Notes: a model not told the origin generated them from the letters alone. A stretch of DNA of 64,000 nucleotides from Lepidostoma basale (GCA_022606425.2 JAHDVF020000437.1:186001-250000), one strand, 5' to 3'; positions 51,571-61,860 are shown, numbered from the stretch's first letter. Numbers and translations are program-made.

Positions 51571-54500
51571 TTAGTGATAGTAAGACTGAGAGCGAGAAGC
51601 CTGGTTGTAACCCTGGCCTTGTCCCTGGTTTCCAGAAGAAGAAGAGGAGTGAGAGTAAGATGGAGATCCTTGAGAGCCCTGAGAGCCCTGAGAGTATGCA
51701 GAAAGTCCCTGGGAATAGCCATGAGAAGGAGCAGACTGAGAATAAGAAGATCCTTGAGAGTAAGAAGGAGCTGAGTGAGAATAAGAAGATCCTTGAGAGT
51801 AAGAAGGAGCTGAGTGAGAATAAGACGGAGCTGAGTGGGAATAAGACGGAGCTGATTGGGAATAAGACGGTGCTGATTGGGAATAAGACGGAGCTGATTG
51901 GGAATAAGACGGAGCTGAGTGAGAATAAGAAGGAGCTGAGTGGGAATAAGAGGGGGCTGAATTAGAGTAAGACGGGGAAGCTTTTTGGGGTTGTGCACGG
52001 GCCTCTCCCTCATGACGAACGACAGCGTTGAAGCCGCTATGCTTATCAGCAGTATATTCTACAATGCGGCGTCTTCCGTCAGCTTCAATCATGGTGTAGT
52101 ATCCTTCGACGTTATCTCCATGGCGGGACTCCTTCTGGCTCTTGATATCTCCGGTTTTTTCGTCATGGACTGAATATTCGAAGCTGTATTCAGCTGGTCC
52201 GTATTCCTCTTCTTCGTGGGAGTATTGCTTGGACTGGACTGGGTAGGCGATTTTGGCTGGGGCGGCGTAGGCAATCTTAGCGGGGGCGACGTATTTGGTC
52301 ACCGGCGCGTAGGCAACCTTGAGGGGGGCGGCATATTGAATTGGGGCGGGAGCTGAGTAGTGGCCTTGTGCTATGACCCCAGCACGAACCACTGCCAGCA
52401 CACAGGCAAAAGTGAAGAGCTGAAAACAGAAATAAAATCTTATTTACCTCCACTTAAAACAACGTTTTTGCTAATTTTTTAGTACGTATATATTGTAATA
52501 TCAAGCTATATATTAAAGTCATATATAATATTATATATGCCGAGAAACTACGAGTGACCCAAAGAGCCTTGGAAAGAGCCATGTTAGGAATAAGCCTAAG
52601 AGGCAGGGTCAGAATCAAATCAAATCAAATTAAATCAAATCAGTTTATTTCATCAACAGACATTACAAAAGTTATTTTTAAGGCATCTATTGAGAACAGG
52701 TAAAATAATATATTATATATAGTATACTACCAGAAACGCATAAGAGATGGTTCAACATTAGGAAGACAGGATACTCTCCAGAATTAAGAGTATTTGCCTT
52801 CTGAACGTACTTTCACTAACATGAAAGACGTCGATCTCCGAGGAGACCGCGTTCAGCAGACTAATTGCTCTTCCCACCGGTGTCACCAGAGGCAGATTGG
52901 TTCTGGCAGCCGGTAGGTAAAACAATCTGTGCTGTCGCTGTCGGAGATATCTATCGGGGACAAAAAGCCGAACACCCTCCAGTACGGCCGAGTTCTCGAA
53001 GTATCCCCTAATTAATCTAAAGAAATGGGTAATTAGATGTCCATCTCTTCGAAGCTGTAGAGAATTGGTTCCGAGCATTCCCAAAAGAAATGCCGTGGGA
53101 TAGAGAAACGATATGGTGATAGAAAAAACAAAGATCACTGACATCATTCACCGGGTAGCGACTCTAAAGTGGCAATGGGAAGGTCACGTAGCCAGAAGCT
53201 CGCATGAAAAATGGACAAGAAGACTGCTGACTTAGACCGTGGACGGCAAAGAGAAGTAAGTAGAGGGCGACCGCAACTACGGTGGAAGGATGATCTGGAC
53301 AGACATGTCATAGTTCAAAAGAAATTCTTGAGAGCCCTCTACATGAGAGAGTACGAGGTATATCCTTGGCTCTATCCAACGACATTTCTCTTGCGAATGG
53401 TGGAGTATAACTCCCTCGAACTGAGGAAGGAAGAATTAATGTCGACGCATTTTTTCGAACTGATTCGGGACTCGATTGAGCCTTTGGTGATGCCAGTAGG
53501 AAGAGCAATACGGACGTTGAATCTAATCGTCTCGGATTTGGACATTTTCAGTGTCAGTGAGGCAGTATTCATAAAAAATATATTACAAATTCTGGAAAGA
53601 GTACTGCCTCACTGACGCCTACATATTTGGGTTCCTTCTGATATGTAGGATTTTTTGGTTTCATGTTGTTTTATCTTAGTCTTATCTTTGTAACGCCGTG
53701 TCCAAATGAGTCGCCTAAATGTTTATCGTTTGTTATGTCTCATTTGTGTATCATGTATAAATACATAATAAATAGTCAAAAACAAAAGGATCTACGATTA
53801 GAGGAAACTGGATAGACCTGGAGAATGAGAGAGATGGGCAGGGACAATAGCTAAGTGGAAGACGCTAAATCTCACACAGAGATGCAACACCGAGAAGAAA
53901 GAAATGCCATTACAAATCATTGATTACATTTTATATGTTGAATTCCCCTATTATACCCAATTACTGAGAAACGAGGTCAACATATTTAAATCAGGTTGGC
54001 CACAAAGCCACACAGGGGTGTACTTTGATCAGTACTTTCATAAGACAGCAAGCCTATACGGTGTCAAATTATATAATTTCGCAATTTCTACACAGGAAAA
54101 CGAAACTCAATACCACGTATCTCTGCACCATCGATCCTTTGCCGCAAAACCAACAAACGTATTGAATTTCAATTACACAAGAAATACGTATAATTTTAGT
54201 GTGATTAAAACAGAAACATGTAATTAGAAACTAAAACAGCTTCATTCGATATACTCGTATGTTAACAAAAATACAATGTAGATATTTTTATTTTTAATCT
54301 TTATATGGATCTGAAATGGTTGGATGCAGGTGCAAAAATGAACGGAGTGTCAGTAAGCTGTCTGTTATACATGTATGCGGATGACACTGTGCCACTTGCA
54401 GACAACTAGCATGATCGACAAGCACTGGTGTCCGGTATGTAAGAGGTATGCAAGCGATACAATTTGATGATGAATATGAATAAGTCCAAGGTATTGATTT

Positions 54501-55698
54501 TCGTAAATGAATATTGAAGAATATGTTTATTTAGGAAGTATATTTACAAATGATTGGAGAGCGGATAAGGATAAGGTTGGGGCAGGGAACAAATAAAATG
54601 GTGCACTTAATGTTGTCATCGCAAATAAAAGGCAGTGCACAATGGTGTTCTAGTGTCGACCTTTATGTATGGAAGTTAGGCATGGACCTGGCAAAAGAAT
54701 GATGAAAGTAAAATAAATGTAGTAGAAATGCGATCTCCATGACGAAGGTGTGATAAATCAGTATATGATAGTGTCAAATGCAAATTATTAGAAGTGAATA
54801 CAGTGCGTATGAAAGTGTTATGAACAAAATAATAAAAGGGGAGTTAAGATGGTTTGTATACATGGAAAGAATAAATAAGATAGAAGAAAGTGAAAAAAGT
54901 ATATGTAAACGACGTAATCGGAGCTAGAAACAGAGAAAGTCCAAGGAAAACGTATGATCAAAAGAATCATATATTAAATGTCGGTCACGTAAGGGGTCGA
55001 GGAAATCGACGAGCGTGCATGACACGATGAAGGAATGTAGAGGATTCGAGAGAAAAATGTCAGGACAAAAAATTTGGCGGTCCATTCTTCTGTAATTAAT
55101 AAAATGAAAACGAACGTTTTCTAGAAATTTTGTGATATTTATATGAATGACATGTTCGCCTGTCTTAGGCATTATCAAATGTCAAACATTTCACACATAG
55201 AGTTTTGATTCCTAAACACATTGATTCATATTTTATATACGAGTATATTGTAACACGATGATAAATTTAATCATAAATATCTTATCAATGGACCAAGCTA
55301 AAAACTAGTTGATCAAATTTATTTCAATTTGATTATGAATAAACTTATAAACACTTTAACTGAATAGTTTATTAATTATTATATATAAACGTTGAAAACA
55401 CTTAGATTTTAAAACAATAGACATGTTTATATTATAAAATTTATTCACTGTTGGCCGAGTAAAGATTTAAAACACTAATCAGATATTTTCAAATTCACGT
55501 ATCGAAAGAGCTTTTTTAAATTACAGTTTAACGTGCTATGCTTAATCAGTTATCATACAAAATTAAATCAAAGTATAATACGTCAAATTATAATAGAACA
55601 AACGAAGCTTTTCTGCGTTGCTTTTATTGTGTTAGAATTTCAAAACTTTCACTTATGATAAATAAATAAACAATTATTTAACGTACTTTGAAAGCCAT
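51571..55698 (-). CDS. RR-2 cuticular protein, gene 5 (286 aa, two exons)
   Basis: Secreted chitin-binding cuticle protein, the most diverged of the five. Minus strand: exon 1 coding 55698-55687 (M-A-F-K, here ATGGCTTTC), donor GTACGT. Exon 2 is 52419-51571 after acceptor CTGTTTTCAG, giving signal peptide [18 protein letters not shown]. Residues ~24-64 hold [12 protein letters not shown] motifs, followed by an acidic [12 protein letters not shown] patch. The RR-2 domain is ~82-139, with [10 protein letters not shown] and RRRIVEY instead of SRRVVEY. Residues ~152-286 are SYSxSAP repeats ending SYYH, Ser/Tyr-rich and likely cross-linking or disordered (inference). The 3.27-kb intron contains nested LINEs and an unexplained ORF. 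Confidence 0.93.
51640..51975 (-). repeat. 21-bp coding minisatellite (SYSHSAP repeats)
   Basis: Twelve or more imperfect 21-bp units encoding [14 protein letters not shown], later broken by SSYSQG variants, within exon 2 of cuticle gene 5. The DNA units are more alike in the middle than at the ends, typical of slippage or unequal exchange. Confidence 0.85.
52533..53310 (+). mobile_element. LINE family B split by a LINE family C insertion, in intron
   Basis: 52533-52614 encodes [24 protein letters not shown]; after the insertion, 53105-53310 continues [20 protein letters not shown] and [11 protein letters not shown] with frame damage. The two parts are contiguous in the family B consensus read from 49490-49828. 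Confidence 0.8.
52615..53104 (-). mobile_element. LINE family C, nested and well preserved
   Basis: The tail ATCAAATCAAATCAAATTAA at the left, then the reverse-strand frame 52758-53100 encoding [20 protein letters not shown] through [11 protein letters not shown], identical in protein to the end of 34966-35755. Only a short AGAA-type duplication is visible at the ends. Confidence 0.85.
53305..53775 (+). mobile_element. LINE family C, second type
   Basis: Encodes [40 protein letters not shown] and [20 protein letters not shown], ending with LERVLPH. The same subtype as 4320-4740. The 3' UTR runs to AAATACATAATAAATAG. Confidence 0.8.
53904..54227 (+). other. unexplained 107-residue ORF in intron
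   Basis: An open frame starting [20 protein letters not shown], with composition like a real protein (aromatic and hydrophilic residues mixed, no low complexity). I do not recognise it and saw no catalytic or repeat motif. It lies between LINE fragments, antisense to cuticle gene 5, with no obvious promoter or tail. It could be a captured exon, a fragment of an unknown transposon gene, or chance; a 107-codon frame in AT-rich DNA is uncommon but possible. Confidence 0.3.
54300..55095 (+). mobile_element. LINE family A, RT to near 3' end, decayed
   Basis: Starts [18 protein letters not shown], then a YADD-equivalent (TATGCGGATGACACTGTGCC), [15 protein letters not shown], and [16 protein letters not shown], ending KKIWRSILL. 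The GTTA tail is missing. Confidence 0.7.
55100..55200 (-). other. hammerhead-like remnant
   Basis: The minus strand reads TTTGATAATGCCTAAGACAG then GCGAACATGTC: stem GCCT/AGGC, GAAC instead of GAAA, palindrome CATG, TC. The same family occurs at 58021-58095. Confidence 0.35.
55201..55680. other. intron sequence, no element recognised
   Basis: AT-rich; nothing identifiable. Confidence 0.4.
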
Positions 55699-55737
55699 TT
55701 TGAGCTGAGAAGTGCAATGTATTGCTTGAATGATATA

Positions 55738-55773
55738 ACTGTACTTGCATAGAACTTATTCTACCAATATATA
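55738..55773 (-). promoter_or_regulatory. core promoter of cuticle gene 5
   Basis: On the minus strand TATATAT (55773-55767) and ACAGT (55742-55738), 31 bp apart; start codon at 55698. Confidence 0.75.
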
Positions 55774-56104
55774 GTGTATAAAATTCCCCCCCAAAAGTCG
55801 CATTATAATGATTGTTACTCTATCAGTATCGAACAAGCAATTATTAGTAATTTCGCATAAGATTATTGCATAACTTTGCTAAAAAATAGATAGTACAATC
55901 CCTTTTTTACATATTGAGGTGGAGACATTGAAATTGCTTGTAATGCAATGTAAGTGTGACACACGGTGGTCAGAAATGTATTAAGTCATCACCCCAATAA
56001 TTCAAAAAGTACAGGGTGCATAGATCTAAAAATAGTTTTACAGAATTTTGCATGAGCTTAAATCATTTCTCCCTAAGTTTTCCGCTAGGGTATTATCAAA
56101 TGTG
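55774..56104. other. no recognisable gene
   Basis: Upstream of cuticle gene 5. GTGACACACGGTGGTCAG (~55950) and GACCACCGTG (57630) may be ends of an old DNA element. No gene. Confidence 0.4.
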
Positions 56105-56355
56105 CATTTGATAATGTCCTAGTAAAGTGAATCTTAGTGCCAAACTATTGTGAAAATGGGTAGGACATGTCGGAGAACAGAGAGATGGACATACAGAGTC
56201 TTGGCGTGTAGACCACGGGAGGAAAAAGTGGCGCTGATGACCTAATTCTAGTCAGGGAAGAAGATGGATGAGAATCGCAAAGGATAGAGAAAAATAGAGA
56301 ACGTTTGAAGAGGCCTACATCCAGCAGTGGAGAAACGGCTGAAGAGGATGGCGAA
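56105..56355 (+). mobile_element. RTE-like LINE (family H), 3' end
   Basis: Decayed KLLWKWVGHVGEQ, then VLACRPR, ending CTACATCCAGCAGTGGAGAA ACGGCTGAAGAGG, matching 34300-34560. Confidence 0.6.
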
Positions 56356-56469
56356 ACATCACACATGGCGTTGAAATTTTACATTTTTATAATTGAAATA
56401 TAACTTTGAATAATCTTGAAATTTTAGATATTAACAATAGAGAAATTATTATTAAAAATCAAATAAATT

Positions 56470-56670
56470 TAAACTAACTAGCTACCTAACTAGCCATCAG
56501 GCCGTCTCCCCCAAGGGGTAGGCAGAAAGAATGGACTGCCACACTTTTCTTTCCTGACATATTCCTCTCGCTTACTCAACATTTTTATACATCGCGTCAT
56601 GCACGCGCGTCGATTTCTCTGACTCCTCACATGGCCGACATTCAATATTCGATTTATTTGATCGTGCCAA
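56470..56670 (-). mobile_element. LINE family A, 3' end
   Basis: CTAACTAGCCATCAGGCCGT and reverse-strand [25 protein letters not shown]; truncated at the HDQIN block. Confidence 0.75.
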
Positions 56671-56904
56671 TAATTTAACTTCAAGTAATAATTGATTTAT
56701 TTCTTTTGTCGCAAGACCTTGGACCCCAATAATAACTTCAAAACATTATTTTAGATTTATTCAAAACATTTCTTATAACAAATGCATAAACATTCGAAAA
56801 AATATTTTAATATCTGCCAAAACTGACCATATTCATGAAAATTTTGTTTTAATATTGATTTATCTTGCATATACCAAAAATTTACAACACTCAATTTATT
56901 TATC

Positions 56905-57500
56905 TAAGAAGCATGTTGACATGAGATGGAAAAATGGAGAAAGATATCGAAAGAATGGCCGGTGCTGGGAACAAAATAAATGGCGCTCTCAGGGTCATCA
57001 CTGCAAATAGAAAAAATCAACTAAAGCAAAGATGGCAGTACATAGTGGAGTTCTAGTGCTAACTCTTATGTTGCGAAGTGAAGCTTGGAGCTGGCAAAAA
57101 AGGATGAAAGAAGAATAAATGCCGTAGAAATGAGATCCCTGAGAAGAATGCGCGGGAAAACAATATATGATAGAACACCGAACTACGAAAAAAGGAAGAA
57201 TAGTAAGGTAGATGATTGCAAGTCAAATTAAAAAAGGATCCCTGAGATTGTTTGGACATATGTAACGAATGAACGAGGAAAGAATGGTTAACATGTTTTA
57301 TACAAGCAGTGCGAGTGGAAAAAGATGCCGTGGAAGACCAATGGCATGACCAAATTAATCAAATAGCAAGCATATAGTATATATTTAGATTAGTTCTACA
57401 TGGCTTTATGGCTTCAAATGGTTTCGGATGCTTGGAGCGTTCATGTTACGATGAATGAATGTGGAGGAAGCTATAGAGATACAATTAATCCTTAAAATGA
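56905..57500 (+). mobile_element. LINE family A subfamily, decayed
   Basis: GKDIERMAGAGNKINGALRV, then VPLV*L..SEAWSWQKR, MRSLRRMRGKTIYD and a broken end (ECGGS*RDT). The tail is lost. Confidence 0.65.
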
Positions 57501-58020
57501 TTAACCCGCAATGGGTAAAATCCAGTATTTGTATACATTCAAAAACAAAAGGTTTTTTATTTAAACAGTTATAAAACCTAAAGATTTATTGTGTGACTAG
57601 AAATCAATCGAATCAATTATTTTCTGACCACCGTGCAATAAAAAACCATTACTCTCATTTTTTAATCGGTTTAATTTCTTACAAAGGTAGGTCCGGCATG
57701 TGAACTCGCCTTGCGAAACCGCGCCATACGAAGAAATTCATATTTTTTAAAGGCATATCATGATTGCAGCAAAACGAGAGCAAACGAAAAAAACATAGTT
57801 ACATGCTAATTTTGTTATTAGCCCGGGTGATTGATTTTTATATTCGGAACTCTGATCGGTTGGCAGTCGAATGATTTTTTCTTTCTGCATTACAAAATTC
57901 TATCCTTTAACGTGCTAATAGCCGAAAGCGAATGCGTTTTAAAAATCGTTACGATTATTATTAAAGAAATATGTTTGGACATGCCCTCGATACAGTCATT
58001 AAATCAATACGAATAAAAAA
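57501..58020. other. no recognisable gene
   Basis: AT-rich; the ORF at 57831-58016 has no recognised similarity. Confidence 0.4.
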
Positions 58021-58770
58021 AACTGTTTTCTAGAAGTTTTATTATAATTTATGTGAATGACAAGTTTTGTCTGTCTAAGGCGTTATCAAATATCACATTA
58101 AATATCTGTATTGAATTATTGCAATGATAACATTAACTTGAAACTCCGCCAGAGAATGATCAAATGCTATGTGTGGTCTGTTTAATTGTATGGTTGTGAA
58201 ACGTGGACCGTGAAGGTCAACTCAATGAACAGACTGGACGCTTTTGAAATGTGGCTCCATCGCCGAATGCTCAGAGTTCCCTGGACATACAAGGTTACCA
58301 ATACCGAAGTCCTGAGGCGAGCTAGAGTTGACAGGGAACTGTTATCAACTACCGAGGTTCGGAAAATTTCACATCTGGGTCATATACTGCGTGGAGAAAA
58401 GTACCACATTCTCCAACAGATATTGGAGGGGAAAGTTGAGGGACGCCGAGGGCCCGGTAGGAGTCAAGTGTCCTGGCTGCGAAACGTGAGGGAGTGAACC
58501 GGCATCCAAAAGTTGTGGAGGAACTGTTCCGAGTGGCGCAGGACAGGGACAGGTTCGCCGAGGTGATCGCCAACGTTGGGGGGACCCAACAGGGCACTTG
58601 AAGAAGAAGAAGGCGTTATCAAATATCATCGACTGTTTGTAGGGCTGGTTCGTAGTAACTTGGAGTACTGCTCTATCATTTGGGACCCGAGAGAAAAAAC
58701 AGTCATCTTGGATCTAGAAAGGATCCAGAAACGATTTTTGAGATATTTATACCTCAGGGAGTATAACTAT
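58021..58770. mobile_element. ribozyme-like remnant joined to LINE family C, split by a LINE
   Basis: 58021-58095 matches the hammerhead-like remnant at 55100-55200 (GAATGACAAGTTTTG, GTTATCAAATATCA). 58629-58770 encodes LFVGLVRSNLEYCSIIWDPR and IQKRFLRYLYLREYNY of family C. The element at 58096-58609 separates them. Confidence 0.55.
58096..58609 (+). mobile_element. RTE-like LINE insertion with ~19-bp TSD
   Basis: The frame 58186-58497 encodes MYGCETWTVKVNSMNRLDAF, EMWLHRRMLRVPWTYKVTNT, ISHLGHILRGEKYHILQQIL and GRRGPGRSQVSWLRNVRE. A second frame gives VEELFRVAQDRDRFAEVIAN VGGTQQGT, then a GAAGAAGAAG tail. Direct repeats AAGGCGTTATCAAATATCA lie at 58077-58095 and 58610-58628. This order is typical of a widespread insect RTE type. 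Confidence 0.9.
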
Positions 58771-58899
58771 TAAGTATCCTTTTTTGTACTCCTCACTATT
58801 TCTAACATGTTGGATTTAAACACTCTTGAAACTTGTCGAATGATCTTTCAAGGAAAGCATTGTTTTAAACTACTATCCGGAGGTATTTACAATCCAGGA

Positions 58900-58980
58900 C
58901 TCGTCCATTCGTTCCATATGTCCAAACCATCTGAGAAATCCTTTTTTAATTTTACTTATGATCAAATCAAATCAAATCAA
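58900..58980 (-). mobile_element. LINE family A scrap plus family C tail
   Basis: GTCCATTCGTTCCATATGTC and CCAAACCATCTGAGAAATCC (FGHMERM block, minus strand), followed by ATCAAATCAAATCAAATCAA, the pentanucleotide tail of family C. Confidence 0.5.
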
Positions 58981-58982
58981 AT

Positions 58983-59685
58983 CAACATTCCCCATTCCAC
59001 CATTGTTATTATGATCATGCATGATACATTTTTGGAAGTTGTATATATACTCCAAATCCATACCTATCTTCACGTGTCAGTTCCAGTTAGCCATCTATGT
59101 AGATTTGATTGTACTAATTAATTTTTTAAGATTAATCTATACAATCCACCCACTAACGCCATCTATGAAGAATGATTGTTTAGCATTTAGCAAACTACTT
59201 TATTAACACAATGCGAAGAGGCTACCGCCTCCTAGCGCACTGTTTTAGAAGTCGCCTGGAGTATCACTCCTATTTTATACGCCAAAGAATTGACCAGAAT
59301 ATTTACAAATATTTGTGAAATGTATACTTATATCTCTATACGAATCCTGGATTTTCACCTGTGGGTGGTTAATTTAAATTTTAATTGTATCTCAATAGAG
59401 ACGAAGAAACAAACTGGAACTAAACAGTGCGCTAGGAGGCGGTAGCCTCTTCGCATTGTGTTAATAAAGTAGTTTGCTAAATGCTAAAACAATCATTCTT
59501 CATAGATGGCGTTAGTGGGTGGATTGTATAGATTAATCTTAAAAAATTAATTAGTACAATCAAATCTACATAGATGGCTAACTGGAACTGACACGTGAAG
59601 ATAGGTATGGATTTGGAGTAAATATACAACTTCCAAAAATGTATCATGCATGATCATAATAACAATGGTGGAATGGGGAATGTTG
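58983..59685. repeat. near-perfect inverted repeat, ~262-bp arms
   Basis: Arms 58983-59244 and 59423-59685 are complementary with only about two differences (an A/T change near ATATATAC and one extra T), separated by a 178-bp spacer. The arms consist of family E sequence. Confidence 0.92.
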
Positions 59686-59875
59686 TAATTACATAAAGCG
59701 TGCGCTTAACCCAACCAATGACAGGTCATAAGTCCTGTAAACACCTTGATCATCCATATTCAGTTTCCAGTTTGTTTCTTCGTCTCTATTGAGATACAAT
59801 TAAAAATTTAAATTAACCACCCACAGGTGAAAATCCAGGATTCGTATACAGATATAAGTATACATTTCACAAAAA
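59311..59875 (-). mobile_element. family E element with ~108-bp inverted ends
   Basis: 59311-59418 (GTGAAATGTATACTTATATC to GAAACAAACTGGAA) is repeated inverted at about 59765-59875, bounding a ~565-bp unit whose interior includes the right arm of the palindrome. No ORF. This is the most complete E copy and suggests a foldback-type non-autonomous DNA element (inference). Confidence 0.65.
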
Positions 59876-59877
59876 AA

Positions 59878-60150
59878 CAAATCAAATCAGTTTATTTTCT
59901 CAAAAGACATTACAAACATTTTTATAGTTTAAGGCATCTATTGAGAACAGGTAAAACATAATAAATATATAATACCAGGAACGCATGAGAGATGGTTCGA
60001 CATTAGGAATACAAGATACTCTCCAAAGTCAAGAGTATTTGTCTTCTGAATGTACTTTCACGAATATGAAAGACATCGATCTCCGAAGCGATCATGTTCA
60101 GCAGTTGGATTGCTTTCCCCATCGGCATCACCAGAGGTAGGTTGGTTCTG
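59878..60150 (-). mobile_element. LINE family C, 3' end
   Basis: AATCAAATCAGTTTATTTTC, 3' UTR, then reverse-strand VHSE..  and MPMGKAIQLLN blocks to TTGGTTCTGCATGC, where family A begins. Confidence 0.75.
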
Positions 60151-60345
60151 CATGCAATCATCTGCCTTACATTTCTTCCTTATTTCGTCGTTCGGTATTC
60201 TATCATATATCGCTTTCCCGCACATTTTTCTCAGTGATCTCATTTCTACGGTATTTATCCTACTTTCATCCTTTTATTGCCAGCTTCAAGCTTCACTTCC
60301 ATACATAAGGGTTCGCACTAGAACTCCATTGTGTACTGTAATTTG
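60151..60345 (-). mobile_element. LINE family A subfamily fragment
   Basis: The reverse-strand frame 60058-60243 encodes MRSLRKMCGKAIYDRIPNDE IRKKCKADDCM, then upstream [14 protein letters not shown] bases to 60345. Joined to family C without a spacer. Confidence 0.7.
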
Positions 60346-60654
60346 CATCTTTGTATTAACATTTGATTCTACGAATGGAGTTAAGTTACTAATGTCATAT
60401 CCCTACGATTTTCTTGCATCGCCAGTTATGAATTATATTGCGAAAATTTTGTTACTGACGAAAGTAGCAAATTAATAATTTGGGCACCTCCCATGCATAC
60501 ATAAATAACTTCGTTTAATCACTTATCTTCTCACAATGTTTATTGCAGGTATATAATGATACGCAAGGTGGTCCATTTGTCAATTTGAATCAAGCATTCA
60601 TCAGACAAGCAAGTCTACTATGAAAGACAATTGATGAAAGACAACAAGACATTG
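60346..60654. other. no recognisable gene
   Basis: 60400-60500 repeats, inverted, the sequence at 38410-38535 (GGGCACCTCCCATGCATACA), so it is repeat-derived. Confidence 0.4.
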
Positions 60655-60880
60655 ACGACCTTCGCTACGACGACGGTAAGTGCTTTGACTGCCACACCGG
60701 AGGTTCCAGGTTCGATTCCCGGCGATGGCAGTTTGATTGTCACGCTGTCTTTGGTCTGGTGTAGAATTCACGTGACAACAAAATGGCGACAGATTAGCTA
60801 CTTATCACGAGTCACGAAAATCAATATGATAGCTGTACCCTTTATAACAATTTTGCTCGCATTGTCATGATCTAAAAAGC
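60655..60880 (+). mobile_element. SINE-1 copy
   Basis: GACGACCTTCGCTACGACGA head (box A damaged), GGTTCCAGGTTCGATTCCCG box B region, CTTTGGTCTGGTGTAGAATT and AGATTAGCTACTTATCA. Confidence 0.8.
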
Positions 60881-60934
60881 AAATAATGAATGTATTCAAT
60901 TGAAATTTCTTTGTAGAAGTTGATTTTAAATAAT

Positions 60935-61190
60935 GAAAACAACAAAAAAAATTATACAAAATTTCTTTATTATTATGTATTTAGTGTGCTTCCACTTGTG
61001 TTTATGTTCGACCGGTTTTGGCAGCTTGCTGCCATCTTCTGGTTGAAGGTGCCATCTTCTGGCTTCTCCCAGAAGATGGCAGCAAGCTGCCGAAACCGGT
61101 CGAACATAAACACAAGTGGAAGCACACTAAATACATAATAATAAAGAAATTTTACATATTTTTTTGTTTTTGTTTTCATTATGTAAAAAG
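60935..61190. mobile_element. palindromic element with two hammerhead-like arms
   Basis: Inverted repeat. The left arm (minus, ~61008-61040) and right arm (plus, 61070-61101) both carry CAGAAGA, T, a perfect 6-bp stem GGCAGC/GCTGCC with loop AA, GAAA (AAAA on the left), palindrome CCGG, TC. Outer arms include TTAGTGTGCTTCCACTTGTG and its complement. Close relative of 7120-7380. Confidence 0.75.
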
Positions 61191-61297
61191 CAATTTAACA
61201 AAGAAATATATAATAATAATAATAATACTATAATATATTTTTTATGAATTAAAACAATATTATTTCATAATAATTTTGGTTAGTTTATATCATTCTC

Positions 61298-61323
61298 CTG
61301 ATGATGAAGGTAAGCCTTCGAAA
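61298..61323 (+). other. hammerhead-like core
   Basis: CTGATGA, T, perfect stem GAAGG/CCTTC with loop TAAG, GAAA. Stem III is replaced by an A-run. Same family as 32383-32416. Confidence 0.45.
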
Positions 61324-61339
61324 AAAATAAACTTAAAAG

Positions 61340-61860
61340 AAGTGAAAAAGTTATGATGTACGAAGCGTATGTAAAAAGCCGACTGACATATATGATTCCC
61401 TTCTGGGGGACAGGAAACCAAAAGGACATCTCCAGACTCCAAAGACAACAAAATAAAATAATAAAATTAGCATATAACATTGACTACCTTACCCCAACCA
61501 TACAAGTTTACAGACAAACAAAACAAATGGACATATCAGACCTGACCAAATATGAGACCTTAAAAATTGTACACAGAGTGACCATGGAAAAGTTAACAGA
61601 CAGCACCTACAAATTAACTAAAAATTCAGACATACACAGACACTAGACCAGGAACGATGACAGATATCACTTACCGATTGCACGAACTAAGACAGGACAA
61701 TCAAGGATATTGAACAATGGACTGAAACTTTACAATGAACTACCGAAAGACACAAGGAATCTCACTACAACTCAATATAAAAAATATCTGAAACAATGCA
61801 TAATTAATAGTAAGATCTAAAAATGTAACCAATTGGGTTTTAAAAAAAATTAATTAAATA
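61340..61860 (+). mobile_element. Jockey-like LINE 3' part
   Basis: Encodes MMYEAYVKSRLTYMIPFWGT, LQRQQNKIIKLAYNI and YETLKIVHRVTMEKLTDSTY, then (other frame) NNGLKLYNELPKDTRNL and YLKQCIIN. This is the standard C-terminal order of Jockey/CR1-type ORF2. The A-rich tail runs to ~61880. Confidence 0.75.

Noticed and set aside
51564..51965. 133-residue plus-strand ORF (NKKELSGNK repeats)
   Set aside because: It is the antisense of the SYSxSAP coding minisatellite in cuticle gene 5.
57831..58016. Small ORF as a host gene
   Set aside because: No conserved motif, short, in AT-rich sequence; no splice or promoter evidence.
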